Assembly (NCBI RefSeq): GCF_002575655.3
Contig: NC_053036.3
Location: 155,100,627 to 155,164,626, forward strand
Source: Aegilops tauschii subsp. strangulata
Taxonomy: Eukaryota; Streptophyta; Magnoliopsida; Poales; Poaceae
Direction: 5' to 3'
DNA length: 64,000 nt
Positions 11,281 through 21,422 of this stretch are shown here, one piece after another (the stretch's first letter is position 1; each line of letters starts with the position of its first letter). A program made the translations under genes and the position numbers. Below the pieces are notes generated by a model, which was not told the DNA's origin, did no database searches, and saw only the letters and a program-made list of their open reading frames with translations.

Positions 11281-11568
11281 AATTATAGTTATATATATAA
11301 TAAGGAGGCACTTGCGTACGTGAGGCTATGGACCTGGTGGGTCTCCATTGTCATCCTCTCCAAGTAAAGTCATCTCCTTGCCTGCGCACGCTTTCCGCCC
11401 GAAACAGTCAGCACCGCCCGCCCCGCTTCCCGGTGCAGGCGATTGCTCCGCCTTCAAACGACACAAGTGCCGCCCGTCCGTCCATCTGCCGCCCACATTA
11501 ATGATACACGATTGCCGAGGCGGCTACTCCGGCGTCACATGTCCGTCCCTCCGCCCGCCCACCATTGC

Positions 11569-11576
11569 TATATAAA
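11569..11576 (+). promoter_or_regulatory. TATA box of the gene at 11649
   Basis: TATATAAA lies 73 bases before the first in-frame ATG. A C-rich plant-type leader without upstream ATG codons follows. The upstream 200 bases are GC-rich, with repeated CCGCCCGTCC/CCGCCCGCC boxes. Confidence 0.7.
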
Positions 11577-11648
11577 CTGCTGCGCCGGCCATAGCCGCAG
11601 TCATCCGCATCCGTTCCCTTTCTCCTGTCCACACCACTACTGCCCACC

Positions 11649-12503
11649 ATGGCTTCCTCGCGCTCCAGCGCTCTTTGGGACGGGCGGACGACGGACCAAA
11701 AGGAGATGGCATCCATTGCTGCCGACCGGCTGGCCGGCAGGCAGCCGGAAGACGACGACGTCCCAATGGAGAACATGGTAGTCGACGATCTGGCGCCAGC
11801 CCCCTCCTCCGCGCCATCCTCGCCGGTGCATTGCACCATGACCATCGGCGAGGCATGTGCCCAATATATGGACAGGGTGAGGCAGATGCGTGAGGAGCAG
11901 TTCCGGGAGGCGCAGGCCGACGCCGCCTACAACCACCATCTCCTCCAGGAGCACCTGCAGGCGGAGGAGCAGATCGCCGCGGAGCGGGCGGAGCAGGAGG
12001 CGGTGCTCGACTCGTACCGCTCCGCCCGCAAGGGCCGCCTCGAGCGCTGGCGGTACCGCATGCGGGTGGCGAAGGCTGCGGACGCCTACAAAGAGGCTAG
12101 CAAAGAGGGCGATGAAGCGGGCGAGGCGCTGTTTGGCGAGACCAAGGACGAGGCAGAGGACAATGCCGGCTCCGACGAGTCCCTGCTCCGCTGGCGTCGA
12201 CGAGGCCCTGATCCGCGGAGGCACCGCGGCGCCAACAACGAGGCAAAGGACACCGCCGGCTCCGCCGAGGCCCCGCCCCGCCAACAACGAGGCAGAGGAC
12301 ATCGCCGGCTCAGCCGAGGCCCCACCCAGCTAGCAACGTGGGGGAGGATTTCCACCGCTCCGCTGAGGCGTCGCCCGCCGGCAACGAGACAAAGGACATC
12401 GTCGGCTCCGCCGAGGCCCCGCCCCGCTGCCAATGAGGCCGCGCCACACAGAAAACGAGGAAGAGTAGAACTCGGTAGGTCGCCGCCGCTCGGGTCCAAG
12501 TAA
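11649..12503 (+). CDS. Hypothetical grass protein, 284 residues, charged helical middle
   Basis: The best candidate for a host gene. It has a TATA box, a short leader, a strong start context (CCCACCATGGC) and an uninterrupted frame to TAA at 12501-12503. Residues 1-60 are polar and proline-containing. Residues about 64-150 are dense in E, A, Q and R (MREEQFREAQAD, LQAEEQIAAERAEQE) and should form a long alpha-helix or coiled coil, followed by a basic patch (RKGRLERWRYRMR). From residue 165 on, the DNA is a minisatellite and the protein switches from acidic (KDEAEDNAGSDES) to very basic (RRRGPDPRRHRG), suggesting a frame slip within the repeats. There is no signal peptide or membrane segment. 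I do not recognise the family; no function is proposed. Confidence 0.62.
   Translation: MASSRSSALWDGRTTDQKEMASIAADRLAGRQPEDDDVPMENMVVDDLAPAPSSAPSSPVHCTMTIGEACAQYMDRVRQMREEQFREAQADAAYNHHLLQEHLQAEEQIAAERAEQEAVLDSYRSARKGRLERWRYRMRVAKAADAYKEASKEGDEAGEALFGETKDEAEDNAGSDESLLRWRRRGPDPRRHRGANNEAKDTAGSAEAPPRQQRGRGHRRLSRGPTQLATWGRISTAPLRRRPPATRQRTSSAPPRPRPAANEAAPHRKRGRVELGRSPPLGSK
12135..12435 (+). repeat. Minisatellite inside the 3' end of the hypothetical gene
   Basis: Imperfect copies of a unit of about 50 bases that includes GAGGCAAAGGACACCGCCGG and CTCCGCCGAGGCCCCGCCC start near 12142, 12232, 12283 and 12387. In one frame the unit encodes NEAKDTAGSAEAPP, but successive copies are in different frames relative to the gene because the spacing is not a multiple of three. 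Confidence 0.8.
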
Positions 12504-12623
12504 GGCCACCGCTGCTACCCTTCGGTTGAAGCCAAGCTAGGCGGGTTGACCATTGACGGCCGGTTAGCTTCTTGGCGGCGACGTGGAGTCGGAGAGCTGT
12601 GCTGGAGAAGAACGCTGCTTCTA

Positions 12624-12705
12624 CTTAACTGCTGGTGCAGTTGGCTGACTGACACGTGGGCCCAATAGGGCACATGTCAGTTACGCAACTGCACCTGTAG
12701 TTAAG
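12624..12705. mobile_element. Fold-back (MITE-like) inverted repeat
   Basis: Two 35-base arms (12624-12658 and 12671-12705) are reverse complements with about seven mismatches around a 12-base loop. The outer ends read CTTAACT...AGTTAAG. This resembles the palindromic elements common near Triticeae genes, but no target duplication is clear. Confidence 0.6.
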
Positions 12706-12970
12706 TCACTGAAGCTCCTGTTCGGCTCCGCGGGACACAGGTGGGTAGCTTCGGTTAATTAATTATACCTCCAGCGCACCTCTTTTTAGTTGAAGAATGT
12801 ATGAAATGTAATGAAATCCGGCATGTTTATATGAAATCCGACCATGTATGAATGAATTTATTTCGATTAGTTCTAATTCTTGTATCACTGGCATTGGATG
12901 AACATGCAAAACAATACGTACTAGCATTATTCCCAGGGTGATCACCTCGTTTGCAGCAGTTTCACATGTA

Positions 12971-13097
12971 CTCCCTCTGGTCCTTTCTAGTCGTGCATAC
13001 AAGTTTTGTCTGCAGTCAAAGTATCTCTACTTTGACTAATCTTATACAAAAAAGTATGCACTTTCACAATGTGCGAAGTAAAAAGGAACAGAAGGAG
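12971..13097. mobile_element. Stowaway-type MITE
   Basis: 127 bp flanked by TA on both sides (12969-12970, 13098-13099). The ends are inverted repeats: CTCCCTCTGGTCCTTT against the complement of AAAAGGAACAGAAGGAG. Length, TA target site and CTCCCTC terminus fit the Stowaway (mariner-derived) group. Confidence 0.85.
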
Positions 13098-15296
13098 TAC
13101 AAAGAGTTTGAGCAGCTTTTTAGCGTTTCTGTACATTGCAATCAAACACACAGGCCTGGCAATTCATAGAGAACATTCAAAACAATCGATGATTATGCAT
13201 CTCAGCGACTCACATGCCAGAGGCAATATTTACTTCACAACTAAAGAATAAAGAAAAAAGTGATCGACGCTGCTGACAGCAAAGGGCGTCCCATTCGAAA
13301 ATATCAAACGCATGTCTTGCTAAAATCAATGAGCAAAATTTGACAAGGTTGTCCCATTCCAAAATATCAAATGCCTATGACTGTGGAATGGGCAGGGTTT
13401 GCCATCAGTTCGGACATTGACATGGCACCTCGTGCTAAATAAACCAGCTGTTCTTTTTGTGCAGTTCCACCAAAATCAACCAAATTCGCGCGTAGCTTGT
13501 ATGATTTCGCCCTTATATGTTGCAATGCCTTGAACTTATCGGCACCTCCTTTCTTGTGGTGGAAATGAATGATTCGATGTATTCATGAACATTTTGTGCA
13601 GTTCCCATTGAAATCAAGCTGAGCACCCCTGTTTGCACAAATACAAAAAAGTGATTAGTATAAAGCAAACTGTACTATGAATTGACAGTTTCAACAGGCA
13701 CATACATGGTCCATGTAGAGCACACTTTTAGAAAAATGGAACTCACCAGAAAGAATCCTAGAACAACATTGTACTCGCGCATCACAGCAAAAAAAATGGA
13801 GATTTGTCAGTCCTTGTGAGCTGAAGTTAGTTTGGTCTTGTGGGGAGTAATGTAACCATCCTTCAACTGCTCCTTCTGATGAGAAGATAGACAGGGCTTC
13901 TTCATCCTGGCATAATCGGAACTAGTCACTTCATGTACTCCATATTCATCTTCAAATGAAGATGATCCTGTTGTGCAAAGACAAGAGGACTACTAAATGC
14001 TAGCATCCCTGTTTACTCGAAAAAAAGGAAAGGAAATATTTAAAACTGCACAGATGAAGCACTTCTCAAGGACAATACCACTTTTTTATGACAGTATCTA
14101 AACAGTAGCACAACACCAATAGAGATGACAAAGCTCAATCATATGGATGAAATCAGTGGGCGAGTACCAACCTTTGTCAGGAGGCTTATTGTGTAGAGCA
14201 TACAGATGAAGCACTTCTCCGGAACCATCTGTTGCTATCTACGGTGGTGGCCATGCTTACTATATACTCCTCGATTAGTTTAATGTTTCCAACATCTTCT
14301 TGTGCAGTTCCACTAAAATATATGGTATCTTCAAAGAAGATCCCTGTTTGCACAAGTAGAGATAATTACATATTACATTAAGAGTGGCATCAAATCAGTG
14401 GCAAAACAATTGCTCATTCCAGCCATAGCAATAAATTAAGATGCAAAACTATATCATTACTTGTGTCATCACAATTCCAGTGCTTCATTACAGCACCGGG
14501 AGTTGATTTTTGTTTTTCTTCCGCTTGTTGTTCCCCTTCATCACTTGGTTCAATAACAGAAAAGCTTCGCCTTCAATGTAAGATTTGGCATGTCAATTAG
14601 GGAGCACAAGTATAGTACTAAACTTAATTTTCTGATGAAAGTGGCAAAATACAGGCCAGAAGTTGTGAAATATCCTTATCTTACCTCAATGGGATATTAC
14701 GGTGCACATACAGATTGGAAGTCTTGTCTCCATTTGTGCAGTTCACTAAAATCTAGCAACATTATCGTACAAGTAGCACAACATATGAAAGCACATTGCA
14801 GAATCATGTGAAAGAAGGCTAGTATTGACCTCTCATGATGCGGAATTCAAACAACTCACAAGAAGAAGATCTGAACCAAATTCGCCTTAACGGATAGGAA
14901 GTAAGATCTCCTCTTGTGCAGTTCCACTAAGATCAAGCAATCAAGCAACGTTGTCGGTGTGACATTTTGGTTGAACTGCACAAAACACTCTTAAAACAAA
15001 AGTGTTTTGTGCAGTGCAACAAAAGGTCACAATGGCAACGAGGTGAAGTAGATAACCATGTTTACACAGAGGTGCAAAGGAAACAATTAGTGGTCAATAA
15101 CGGTGGATGACACAGAAGCCAACAAAAAGAAGCATCTACCTTATCTAAATGGGAAAGAAAGCAAAGACAGTAGCATTTCTCAAACGGTGGCATTGATTAA
15201 TATTAACATAGAGATTATATTAACAATAAAATTCGTTAAACATGTAATTTGCTTTTAACTGTGGCATTGCATCAATTTTCCAGCGGCATTATTAGA

Positions 15297-15604
15297 GGGT
15301 GTTTGTTTACAGGGACATTTTGGTGTAGGGACTAAAAAAACTCCGTGTCAGTCCCATCTAAACCAAACAGAAGTGACTTTTAGGGACTAAAAGTGGGCAT
15401 TTGGGACTAAAGAAAGAAGACCCCGAGGGAGTCTTTTTGGGACTTTTTCCAACAGTTGCCCCTGCCACGCATCGCACCTTGTCTCTATTAGTTCATTACT
15501 AGGGGTAGCATGGTCTTTTAGCATGTCATCTAATAACCTCTAGTCCATGTTTAGTCCCTGGAACCAAGCAGGTAGGGACTAGGGAGTTTTTAACCAAATA
15601 GGGC
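15297..15604. mobile_element. MITE with ATTAGA target duplication (hAT-like)
   Basis: 308 bp. The left end reads GGGTGTTTGTTTACAGGGAC and the right end TTTTTAACCAAATAGGGC, inverted with mismatches. ATTAGA flanks both sides (15291-15296, 15605-15610). Repeated GGGACTAAAAG and TAGGGACT boxes are typical of the 'GGGTGTTTGG' MITEs of grasses. Assignment to hAT rests on end sequence alone. Confidence 0.72.
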
Positions 15605-15849
15605 ATTAGATTAACAACATCTAATGAGTTGCACGGGACAGTGGATGCACCAGCACCATGTGCATCTACCGATGTACTGTGGTCATGCACAGTCTGTTGC
15701 AACAAAGAACAAACAACCAAGGAGCATATTTGTGTTGGTCTCAGTTTTGTTATCTTTAGACACCTTTCCCTATGTGAGCGCAGCAAATCTAGTCCTGCTC
15801 AAACTCTACAGCCTTGTCCCTTCCTTTCCTTTTTGAACTAGTACTTTCG

Positions 15850-16075
15850 CCCCTTCCTTTCCTCTTTGAACCACGTCCTAGATTTATGCCATACAACTTT
15901 CCCCACTACTTTCCCCCATTCCTTTCATCTTTGATCCACGTCCTAGATTCATGCTATACAACTTTCCCCCTTCATTTCCTCTTTGAACCACGTCCTAGAT
16001 TCATGCTATATACAACTTTTCCCACTACTTTCCCCCACTCCTTTCCTCTTTGAACCACGTCCTAGATTCATGGTA
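15850..16075 (+). repeat. Tandem repeat, about 60-70 bp units
   Basis: Four copies of a unit containing CTTTGAACCACGTCCTAG, then ATTCATGCTATACAAC and TTTCCCCCACT, start near 15862, 15925, 15984 and 16048. It is pyrimidine-rich on the plus strand and lies in the inferred first intron of unit D1. Confidence 0.8.
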
Positions 16076-16351
16076 TACATGCAGCTAGAGCAATGCATGT
16101 GGAGTAAGTAAATTATACCTTAAGGTTCTTGGGGCGTGGTTCGGTGGGCGACGGGACGGCGGCGAAGAAGAAGGGGTCGGAGGCTCTCCTGCGTTGCCGC
16201 TGGGTGGAAAGTGAACAGCTGCGCCGGTAGTCCCTCGCCGACGGCGACAGCGTTAAGCCTCCTTCCCTTCCCGGCAGACGGATCCTGCCGGCTCTTTGAG
16301 CAGCAGTGAGGGGAGAGAGAGGCCAACGAAGTCTTGTTTAGATCTGGAGAG

Positions 16352-16438
16352 GGCGAGAGAGTGTGAAGAGAGCAACTACAAGCGCTGAGGCACCAGCGGG
16401 AGAAGGCGAGAGAGTGTGAAGAGAGCAACTACAAGCGC
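16352..16438 (-). repeat. 53-bp duplication in the D1 leader
   Basis: GGCGAGAGAGTGTGAAGAGA followed by GCAACTACAAGCGC appears twice with a period of 53 bases. It lies just downstream of the minus-strand TATA box, in the inferred leader or first coding exon. Confidence 0.8.
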
Positions 16439-16452
16439 GGGGGCTCCAGCGT

Positions 16453-16466
16453 GTATATATATATAC
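16453..16466 (-). promoter_or_regulatory. TATA box of unit D1
   Basis: An alternating TATATATATATA tract upstream (on the minus strand) of a GC-rich, CTCTC-rich leader. A second copy of the same arrangement is found at 19241-19249 for unit D2, which supports its reality. Confidence 0.5.
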
Positions 16467-16499
16467 TGGAGAGAGAGTGTGAAGCGTGCAAACCCTAGA

Positions 16500-17653
16500 A
16501 AACATTTTGACCAGTCAAATAATCCTCCTGGCACAAATTATGCTCAAGTGTAGTTATCGAGCCCGAGACCTCAAGTTTGATGAGCGAACAGGCTAACCAG
16601 CTACACAACCCTCCCGTTATGTTCAACGAGAGGGAAATAACCTTTTATACATTCCTGCATTCGTGTGACAAGCATGCCGTGTTTTTTTTGTGTGTCTGTG
16701 GGAGTCATTGGGATTTCAATCATAATCGTGTCATGTGGCTTTGGTGGTAAGACTATCCATAGTGGTGCAGAAATAATGCAGCCTTAGTCACCTTACCTCT
16801 CTCCACGTAGTACGTTGGGTCCCACCAGTCAGAGGGTGAAACAAACAAATTAATAAGAAAAATTAAAAGCGCCAGCAGTGTATCTTACCTCACACATCTT
16901 GCTACTGCTCGGGAACACTGTCCAATTGATCCCTCTGTTCGCTCACGTACTATTTTAAGTGAATCCTTATTATAACATGCACACAAATTTTGGGCACTTG
17001 TATTCGACTTAAGTCAGTGTGCCACCGTATCTCGTATACTTACTACTCCCTCCATCTAGGTGTAATAAGTCACGTTAGTAGGTGCAACGGGACCAAGGTG
17101 CGTGTGTGTGTGTGTGTGTAACAGCATGTGTGTGTTAGAGAGAGCGACAGATCGACCTACTCCTACAGAGAGATGTTCTGTAGTGTACGATTTTAGCCGC
17201 GAGAGTCGGTGCATCCTCTCATTTCCGGGCGTGTCCGGTAGGGACATGCGGATAGCTGCCACGCCCGCTCCTGACCAGCTGGCCCACCCAAAGCCCCTCC
17301 ATCGCCCGCGCGCGCTTCCCGCCCGAAACGGTCAGCGCCGCTCCAAAGAATCGGTGCCGCATTCATGCCTGGGCAGAGCGGACGCGACCTCTCACTGGCG
17401 CAAGAGTGATGGTTGCTTCGTCCGTCCAACTTACTGTTGGGTCTATGTGATTTGACGGCTCATTGGTCTTTATTAGTGAGGTGGTAGGACTACTGGATGT
17501 CCCACGCTTTCGGCGAAAGGAGGTACTACTACTAGATTACAATTTTCTCCATTCTTACAGCGAAGGCGTGCAAGAGCAGTGAAAACACGCAGGCTCGGTG
17601 ATTACATGGCCCACCTCACACTATCACCGTGCGACACCTAACTCTTTACATAG
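16500..17653. other. Intergenic DNA with a (GT)n tract and a promoter-like GC-rich segment
   Basis: Mostly unassigned. A truncated Stowaway-like end (CTCCCTCCATCTAGG) lies near 17046, a GT microsatellite at about 17100-17120, and a GC-rich stretch at 17230-17420. The last contains CGCTTCCCGCCCGAAACG, closely matching CGCTTTCCGCCCGAAACA upstream of the gene at 11649. No open frame there is convincing. Confidence 0.5.
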
Positions 17654-17655
17654 TA

Positions 17656-18290
17656 CTCCCTCCGTTCCTAAATATTACTAGATGAGTCCCCGCGCATTGC
17701 CGCGGAACAGCGGTATATCTCTCTATGCAAAATTATCGATATCATAGAACTAAAAAAACTCTATAACCGCATGACAAATGTGGTAGCCAAACTAAATAAA
17801 CTCCCATCATCATTTAGATCATCGCACGTAAGGAAAAAAGATCAGCCAACTCCTACTGCATAATGGGATTATATTTTTCATTTTGACATGTTAATGGGAC
17901 TTAAAAGCTCACTTACATGCATGCTATCGGTGCATGCTTGCATGCAGACATGTTAATGTGATTTAAAACCCACTCACATGCATGTGCCACGATATTTCTG
18001 CATGCTTGCATGTGGCTTAGTGCGGAGCCTCTCAACGTCTAGATCAGACGGCTATTATGGACTGATTTACTTCATCTAACGGCTATATCAATTTTGATGA
18101 TGTGGCTCAAGGAGAGGATAGAGAATTCCTAGTAGTGGGGGCTAGCTATTACTAGTAGATAAGTCTTTGTAGAGATTCCACTACATACGGAACAAAATGA
18201 ATGAATCTACACTTAAAATGCATCTATATACATCCGCATGTGGTTCATGTTGAAATCTCTACAAAGACTTATATTTAGGAACGGAGGAAG
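17656..18290. mobile_element. Stowaway MITE with a nested insertion
   Basis: The outer ends are perfect Stowaway inverted repeats: CTCCCTCCGTTCCTAAATAT on the left and its complement at the right end, with TA on both sides (17654-17655, 18291-18292). The left arm is broken after about 21 bases by roughly 480 bases (about 17677-18160) beginning near ACTAGATGAGTCCCC and ending near TATTACTAGTAGA. After it the MITE resumes with TAAGTCTTTGTAGAGATT. The insert is unclassified. Confidence 0.82.
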
Positions 18291-18474
18291 TACTAGTATA
18301 GTACGTATTGTAATTTATCAGCGAGATAAATTTGTACAATGTTGTGAAGCTTCCAGCTTCTGTTACATGTATCTTGCGTCCAAGGTTGCCCGTTGCAACA
18401 TTTCATCAAATACAAAGGAGACTAGCATGCATGCTATTGCATCTCAATGATTGACAGATCATAGCAAATATGTA

Positions 18475-18571
18475 CTCCCTCCGTTCCAAAATAAGTGTCT
18501 CAACTTTGTGCAAACTTTAGTACAAAGTTGTACTACTACTAAAGTTGACACTTATTTTGGAACAGAGGCAG
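18475..18571. mobile_element. Short Stowaway MITE
   Basis: About 97 bp. It starts CTCCCTCCGTTCCAAAATAA after TA and ends with the imperfect complement (TTATTTTGGAACAGAGG). The middle is a palindrome around CAACTTTGTGCAAACTTTAG. The right target site is eroded. Confidence 0.8.
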
Positions 18572-18689
18572 CTAAAGAAAAAAACGATCCATGCAGTCCC
18601 TAGCCCTTGAACCGTGAACCCTGACCAGGCTTCAATTTGCTAGCAACGTTCAAGCTTCCTAATAAATGAAGTTTGTAACCTTTTGACCA

Positions 18690-19235
18690 TCGGATCATTT
18701 TGTGCAGTTTCACCAAAATCGAGATGAGCATCCCTGTGGCAAAGAAATTGAAGAAGCGTGATTAGAATAAGATTACTGGGACTAGTTGATGAGACATAAA
18801 CTCATCCCAAATACAGTACGTAGAAGCCAGTAGAGGTATGTGTGTGGCAAAGAAGTAGAGAAATATCCACAGGGAGTGATGTGGGCAGCTGGAGCAGTGG
18901 TGCAAGCCGCCTGTAAAGGGAGTTGTACCCGAGGGACGTAGCTCAACCTTGAGGAGAGCGGCGGGAGGCGGCAACTGCCCACGTCGCGGCAGTGAGCAAG
19001 GGACGAAAGCAACCTCACCGGCTTTGTGAGAGAGAACGGCGGGGACCCCTGATCGGGACGTGCTGACAGTGGGTTTTCGCCGTCGGTGACGGTCACCTCA
19101 TCTACACTAAGCATCCACCCCTTCCCCAAGCGGACGTGATCCGCCGAGATGTTAGAGATGTGGCCACAGTCGTTTTGTGCGAGAGAGTGTCAAGAGAGCA
19201 ACCCCAGCAAGCAACTGTGTAGGCTGGCCCGTCCT
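18690..19235 (-). other. Gene-like unit D2: truncated paralogue of D1
   Basis: On the minus strand a TATA motif (19249-19241) precedes a leader containing GGTTGCTCTCTTGACACTCT, almost the same as the D1 leader, then a GC-rich exon open in more than one frame. One copy of the repeated exon block lies downstream at about 18720-18699 (minus strand CGATTTTGGTGAAACTGCAC; residues LDFGETAQ), preceded by ACAGGGATGCTC as in D1. No further copies follow: two MITEs lie immediately downstream. This is a second, shorter version of the same unknown gene. Confidence 0.42.
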
Positions 19236-19514
19236 GACTATGTATATAGTGGAGCGGTTTCCTTTTCTCTCCATATGAACCTATCATATTGCGTACGTGC
19301 CACTGAAGAAAAAAAAATTATTTATAATGACGCGGCACCTACTACTCGTTCTCCTATAACCTTGCGCTTGGCATCTCCAAAATATTAACCTTGCGATTGG
19401 CTCTTCACCTCTTCGGGAAGTCGAGCAATAATGGTAGTGCAGTATATATCGTTCTGGCTATATGAGACCGAATGAATTATTGCACGTCCACCACATGGGC
19501 CAGGGTCGAGGGGC

Positions 19515-19662
19515 GAGGGAGAGTGCTACATACGGAGCAAAATGAGTGAATCTACACTCTAAAATACGTCTATATACATCAGTGTTTGGAGTATGTACTA
19601 GTAGTTCATATTGAAATCTACTAAAGGACATATATATTCCAAACAATATGATATAATCTCTA
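19515..19662. mobile_element. Stowaway (Thalos-like) remnant split by the Copia element
   Basis: CTACATACGGAGCAAAATGA, TGAATCTACACTC and TTCATATTGAAATCT are the internal parts of the same MITE type seen at 17656-18290. The right end (ACGGAGGGAGTA) reappears beyond the Copia element at about 28323-28334. The left end is eroded. Confidence 0.65.
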
Positions 19663-19667
19663 TAACC

Positions 19668-21409
19668 TGAAGGAAATATGCCCTAGAGGCAATAATAAAG
19701 TATTATTTATTTCCTTATATCATGATAAATGTTTATTATTCATGCTAGAATTGTATTAACCGGAAACATAATACATGTGTGAATACATAGACAAACAGAG
19801 TGTCACTAGTATGCCTCTACTTGACTAGCTTGTTAATCAAAGATGGTTATGTTTCCTAGCCATAGACATGAGTTGTCATTTGATTAACGGGATCACCTCA
19901 TTAGGAGAATGACGTGATTGACTTGACCCATTCCGTTAGCTTAGCACTCGATCGTTTAGTATGCTGCTATTGCTTTCTTCATGACTTATACATGTTCCTA
20001 TGACTATGGGATTATGCAACTCCCGTTTACCGGAGGAACACTTTGTGTGCTACCAAACGTCACAACGTAACTGGATGATTATAAAGGTGCTCTACAGGTG
20101 TCTCCAAAGGTACTTGTTGGGTTGGCGTATTTCGAGATTAGGATTTGTCACTCCGATTGTCGGAGAGGTATCTCTGGGCCCACTCGGTAATGCACATCAC
20201 TATAAGCCTTGCAAGCATTGTAACTAATGAGTTAGTTGCGGGATGATGTATTACGGAACGAGTAAAGAGACTTGCCAGTAACGAGATTGAACTAGGTATC
20301 GAGATACCGACGATCGAATCTCGGGCAAGTAACATACCGATGACAAAGGGAACAACGTATGTTGTTATGCGGTCTGACCGATAAAGATCTTCGTAGAATA
20401 TGTTGGAACCAATATGAGCATCCAGGTTCTGCTATTGGTTATTGACCGGAGAGGTGTCTCGGTCATGTCTACATAGTTCTCGAACCCGTAGGGTCCGCAC
20501 GCTTAACGTTACGATGACAGTTATATTATGAGTTTATATGTTTTGATGTACCAAAGGTTGTTCGGAGTCCCGGATGTGACCACGGACATGACGAGGAGTC
20601 TCGAAATGGTCGAGACATAAAGATTGATATATTGGAAGCCTATGTTTGGACATCGGAAGTGTTCCGGGTGAAATCGGGATTTTTCCAGAGTACATGGAGG
20701 TTACCGGAACCCCCTGGTAACTTAATGGGCCTTAGTGGGCCTAGGTGGAAGAGAGGAGAGGAGGCTAGGGCAGGGCCGCGCCCCCTTCCCCCCCCCCCCA
20801 ATCCGAATAGGACATGGAGAGGGGGGGCGGCGCCCCCCTTCCTTCCTCCCCTCCACCTCTTCCCCTCTTCCACTCCTAGTCCAACATGGAAAAGGGGGGA
20901 GTCCTACTCCCGGTAGGAGTAGGACTCCTCCTGGCGCACCTCTCCTCCCTTGGCCGCCGGCCTCCCCCTTGCTCCTTTATATACGGGGGCAGGGGGGCAC
21001 CTCTTGACACACAATTGATATACGATATTTTAGCCGTGTGCGGTGCCCCCCTCCACCATATTACACCTCGATAATATCGTTGTGGAGCTTAGGCGAAGCC
21101 CTGCGTCGGTAGAACATCATCATCGTCACCACGCCGTCGTGCTGACGAAACTCTCCCTCAACACTCGGCTGGATCGGAGTTCGAGGGACGTCATCGAACT
21201 GAACATGTGCTGAACTCGGAGGTGCCGTGCGTTCGGTACTTGATCGGTCGGATCATGAAGACGTACGCCTACATCAACCGCGTTGTGTTAACGCTTCCGC
21301 TTTCGGTCTACGAGGGTACGTGGACAACACTCTCCCCTCTCGTTGCTATGCATCACCATGATCTTGCGTGTGCGTAGGAAATTTTTTGAAATTACTACGT
21401 TCCCCAATA
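19668..21409 (+). repeat. 5' LTR of the Copia element
   Basis: Starts TGAAGGAAATATG and ends CGTTCCCCAATA, where the expected terminal CA has become TA. A C-run near 20789-20799 and a GC-rich hairpin zone (20820-20960) differ in length from the 3' copy. A TTTATATACGGG motif near 20977 is the likely TATA box. Confidence 0.93.
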
Positions 21410-21410
21410 C

Positions 21411-21422
21411 TGGCATCTGAGC
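21411..21422 (+). other. Primer binding site, initiator tRNA-Met
   Basis: TGGCATCTGAGC lies one base after the LTR. It matches TGGTATCAGAGC, the complement of the 3' end of plant initiator tRNA-Met, with two changes. Confidence 0.8.

Larger units (their letters stand above)
13440..16440 (-). other. Gene-like unit D1: minus-strand first exon plus repeated short exons
   Basis: On the minus strand a TATA box (16466-16453) is followed by a GC-rich exon (about 16440-16118) open for about 100 codons and ending at a possible donor (CTTAAG/GTATAA). Downstream, a 20-odd-base block (plus strand TTGTGCAGTTCCACTAAAAT) recurs at about 14913, 14733, 14299, 13593 and 13457. Read on the minus strand it encodes LDFSGTAQ or close variants. 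Two copies are followed by similar residues (IEEYIVSMA and HEYIESFIS), and two are preceded by an intron-end-like TTGCACAAACAG or TGCAAACAG. I infer a gene with tandemly duplicated exons. Several copies contain indels, so it may be a pseudogene. A hAT-like MITE (15297-15604) and tandem repeats (15850-16075) lie in the first intron. The family is not recognised. Confidence 0.45.

Noticed and set aside
11637..12302. Minus-strand 221-codon open frame
   Set aside because: Shadow of the 11649 gene in GC-rich DNA. The plus strand has the TATA box, start context and helical protein composition.
20632..21074. Open frames in the Copia LTRs (also 27780-27968)
   Set aside because: They lie in the GC-rich, non-coding part of the LTR and are present in both LTR copies with frame differences.
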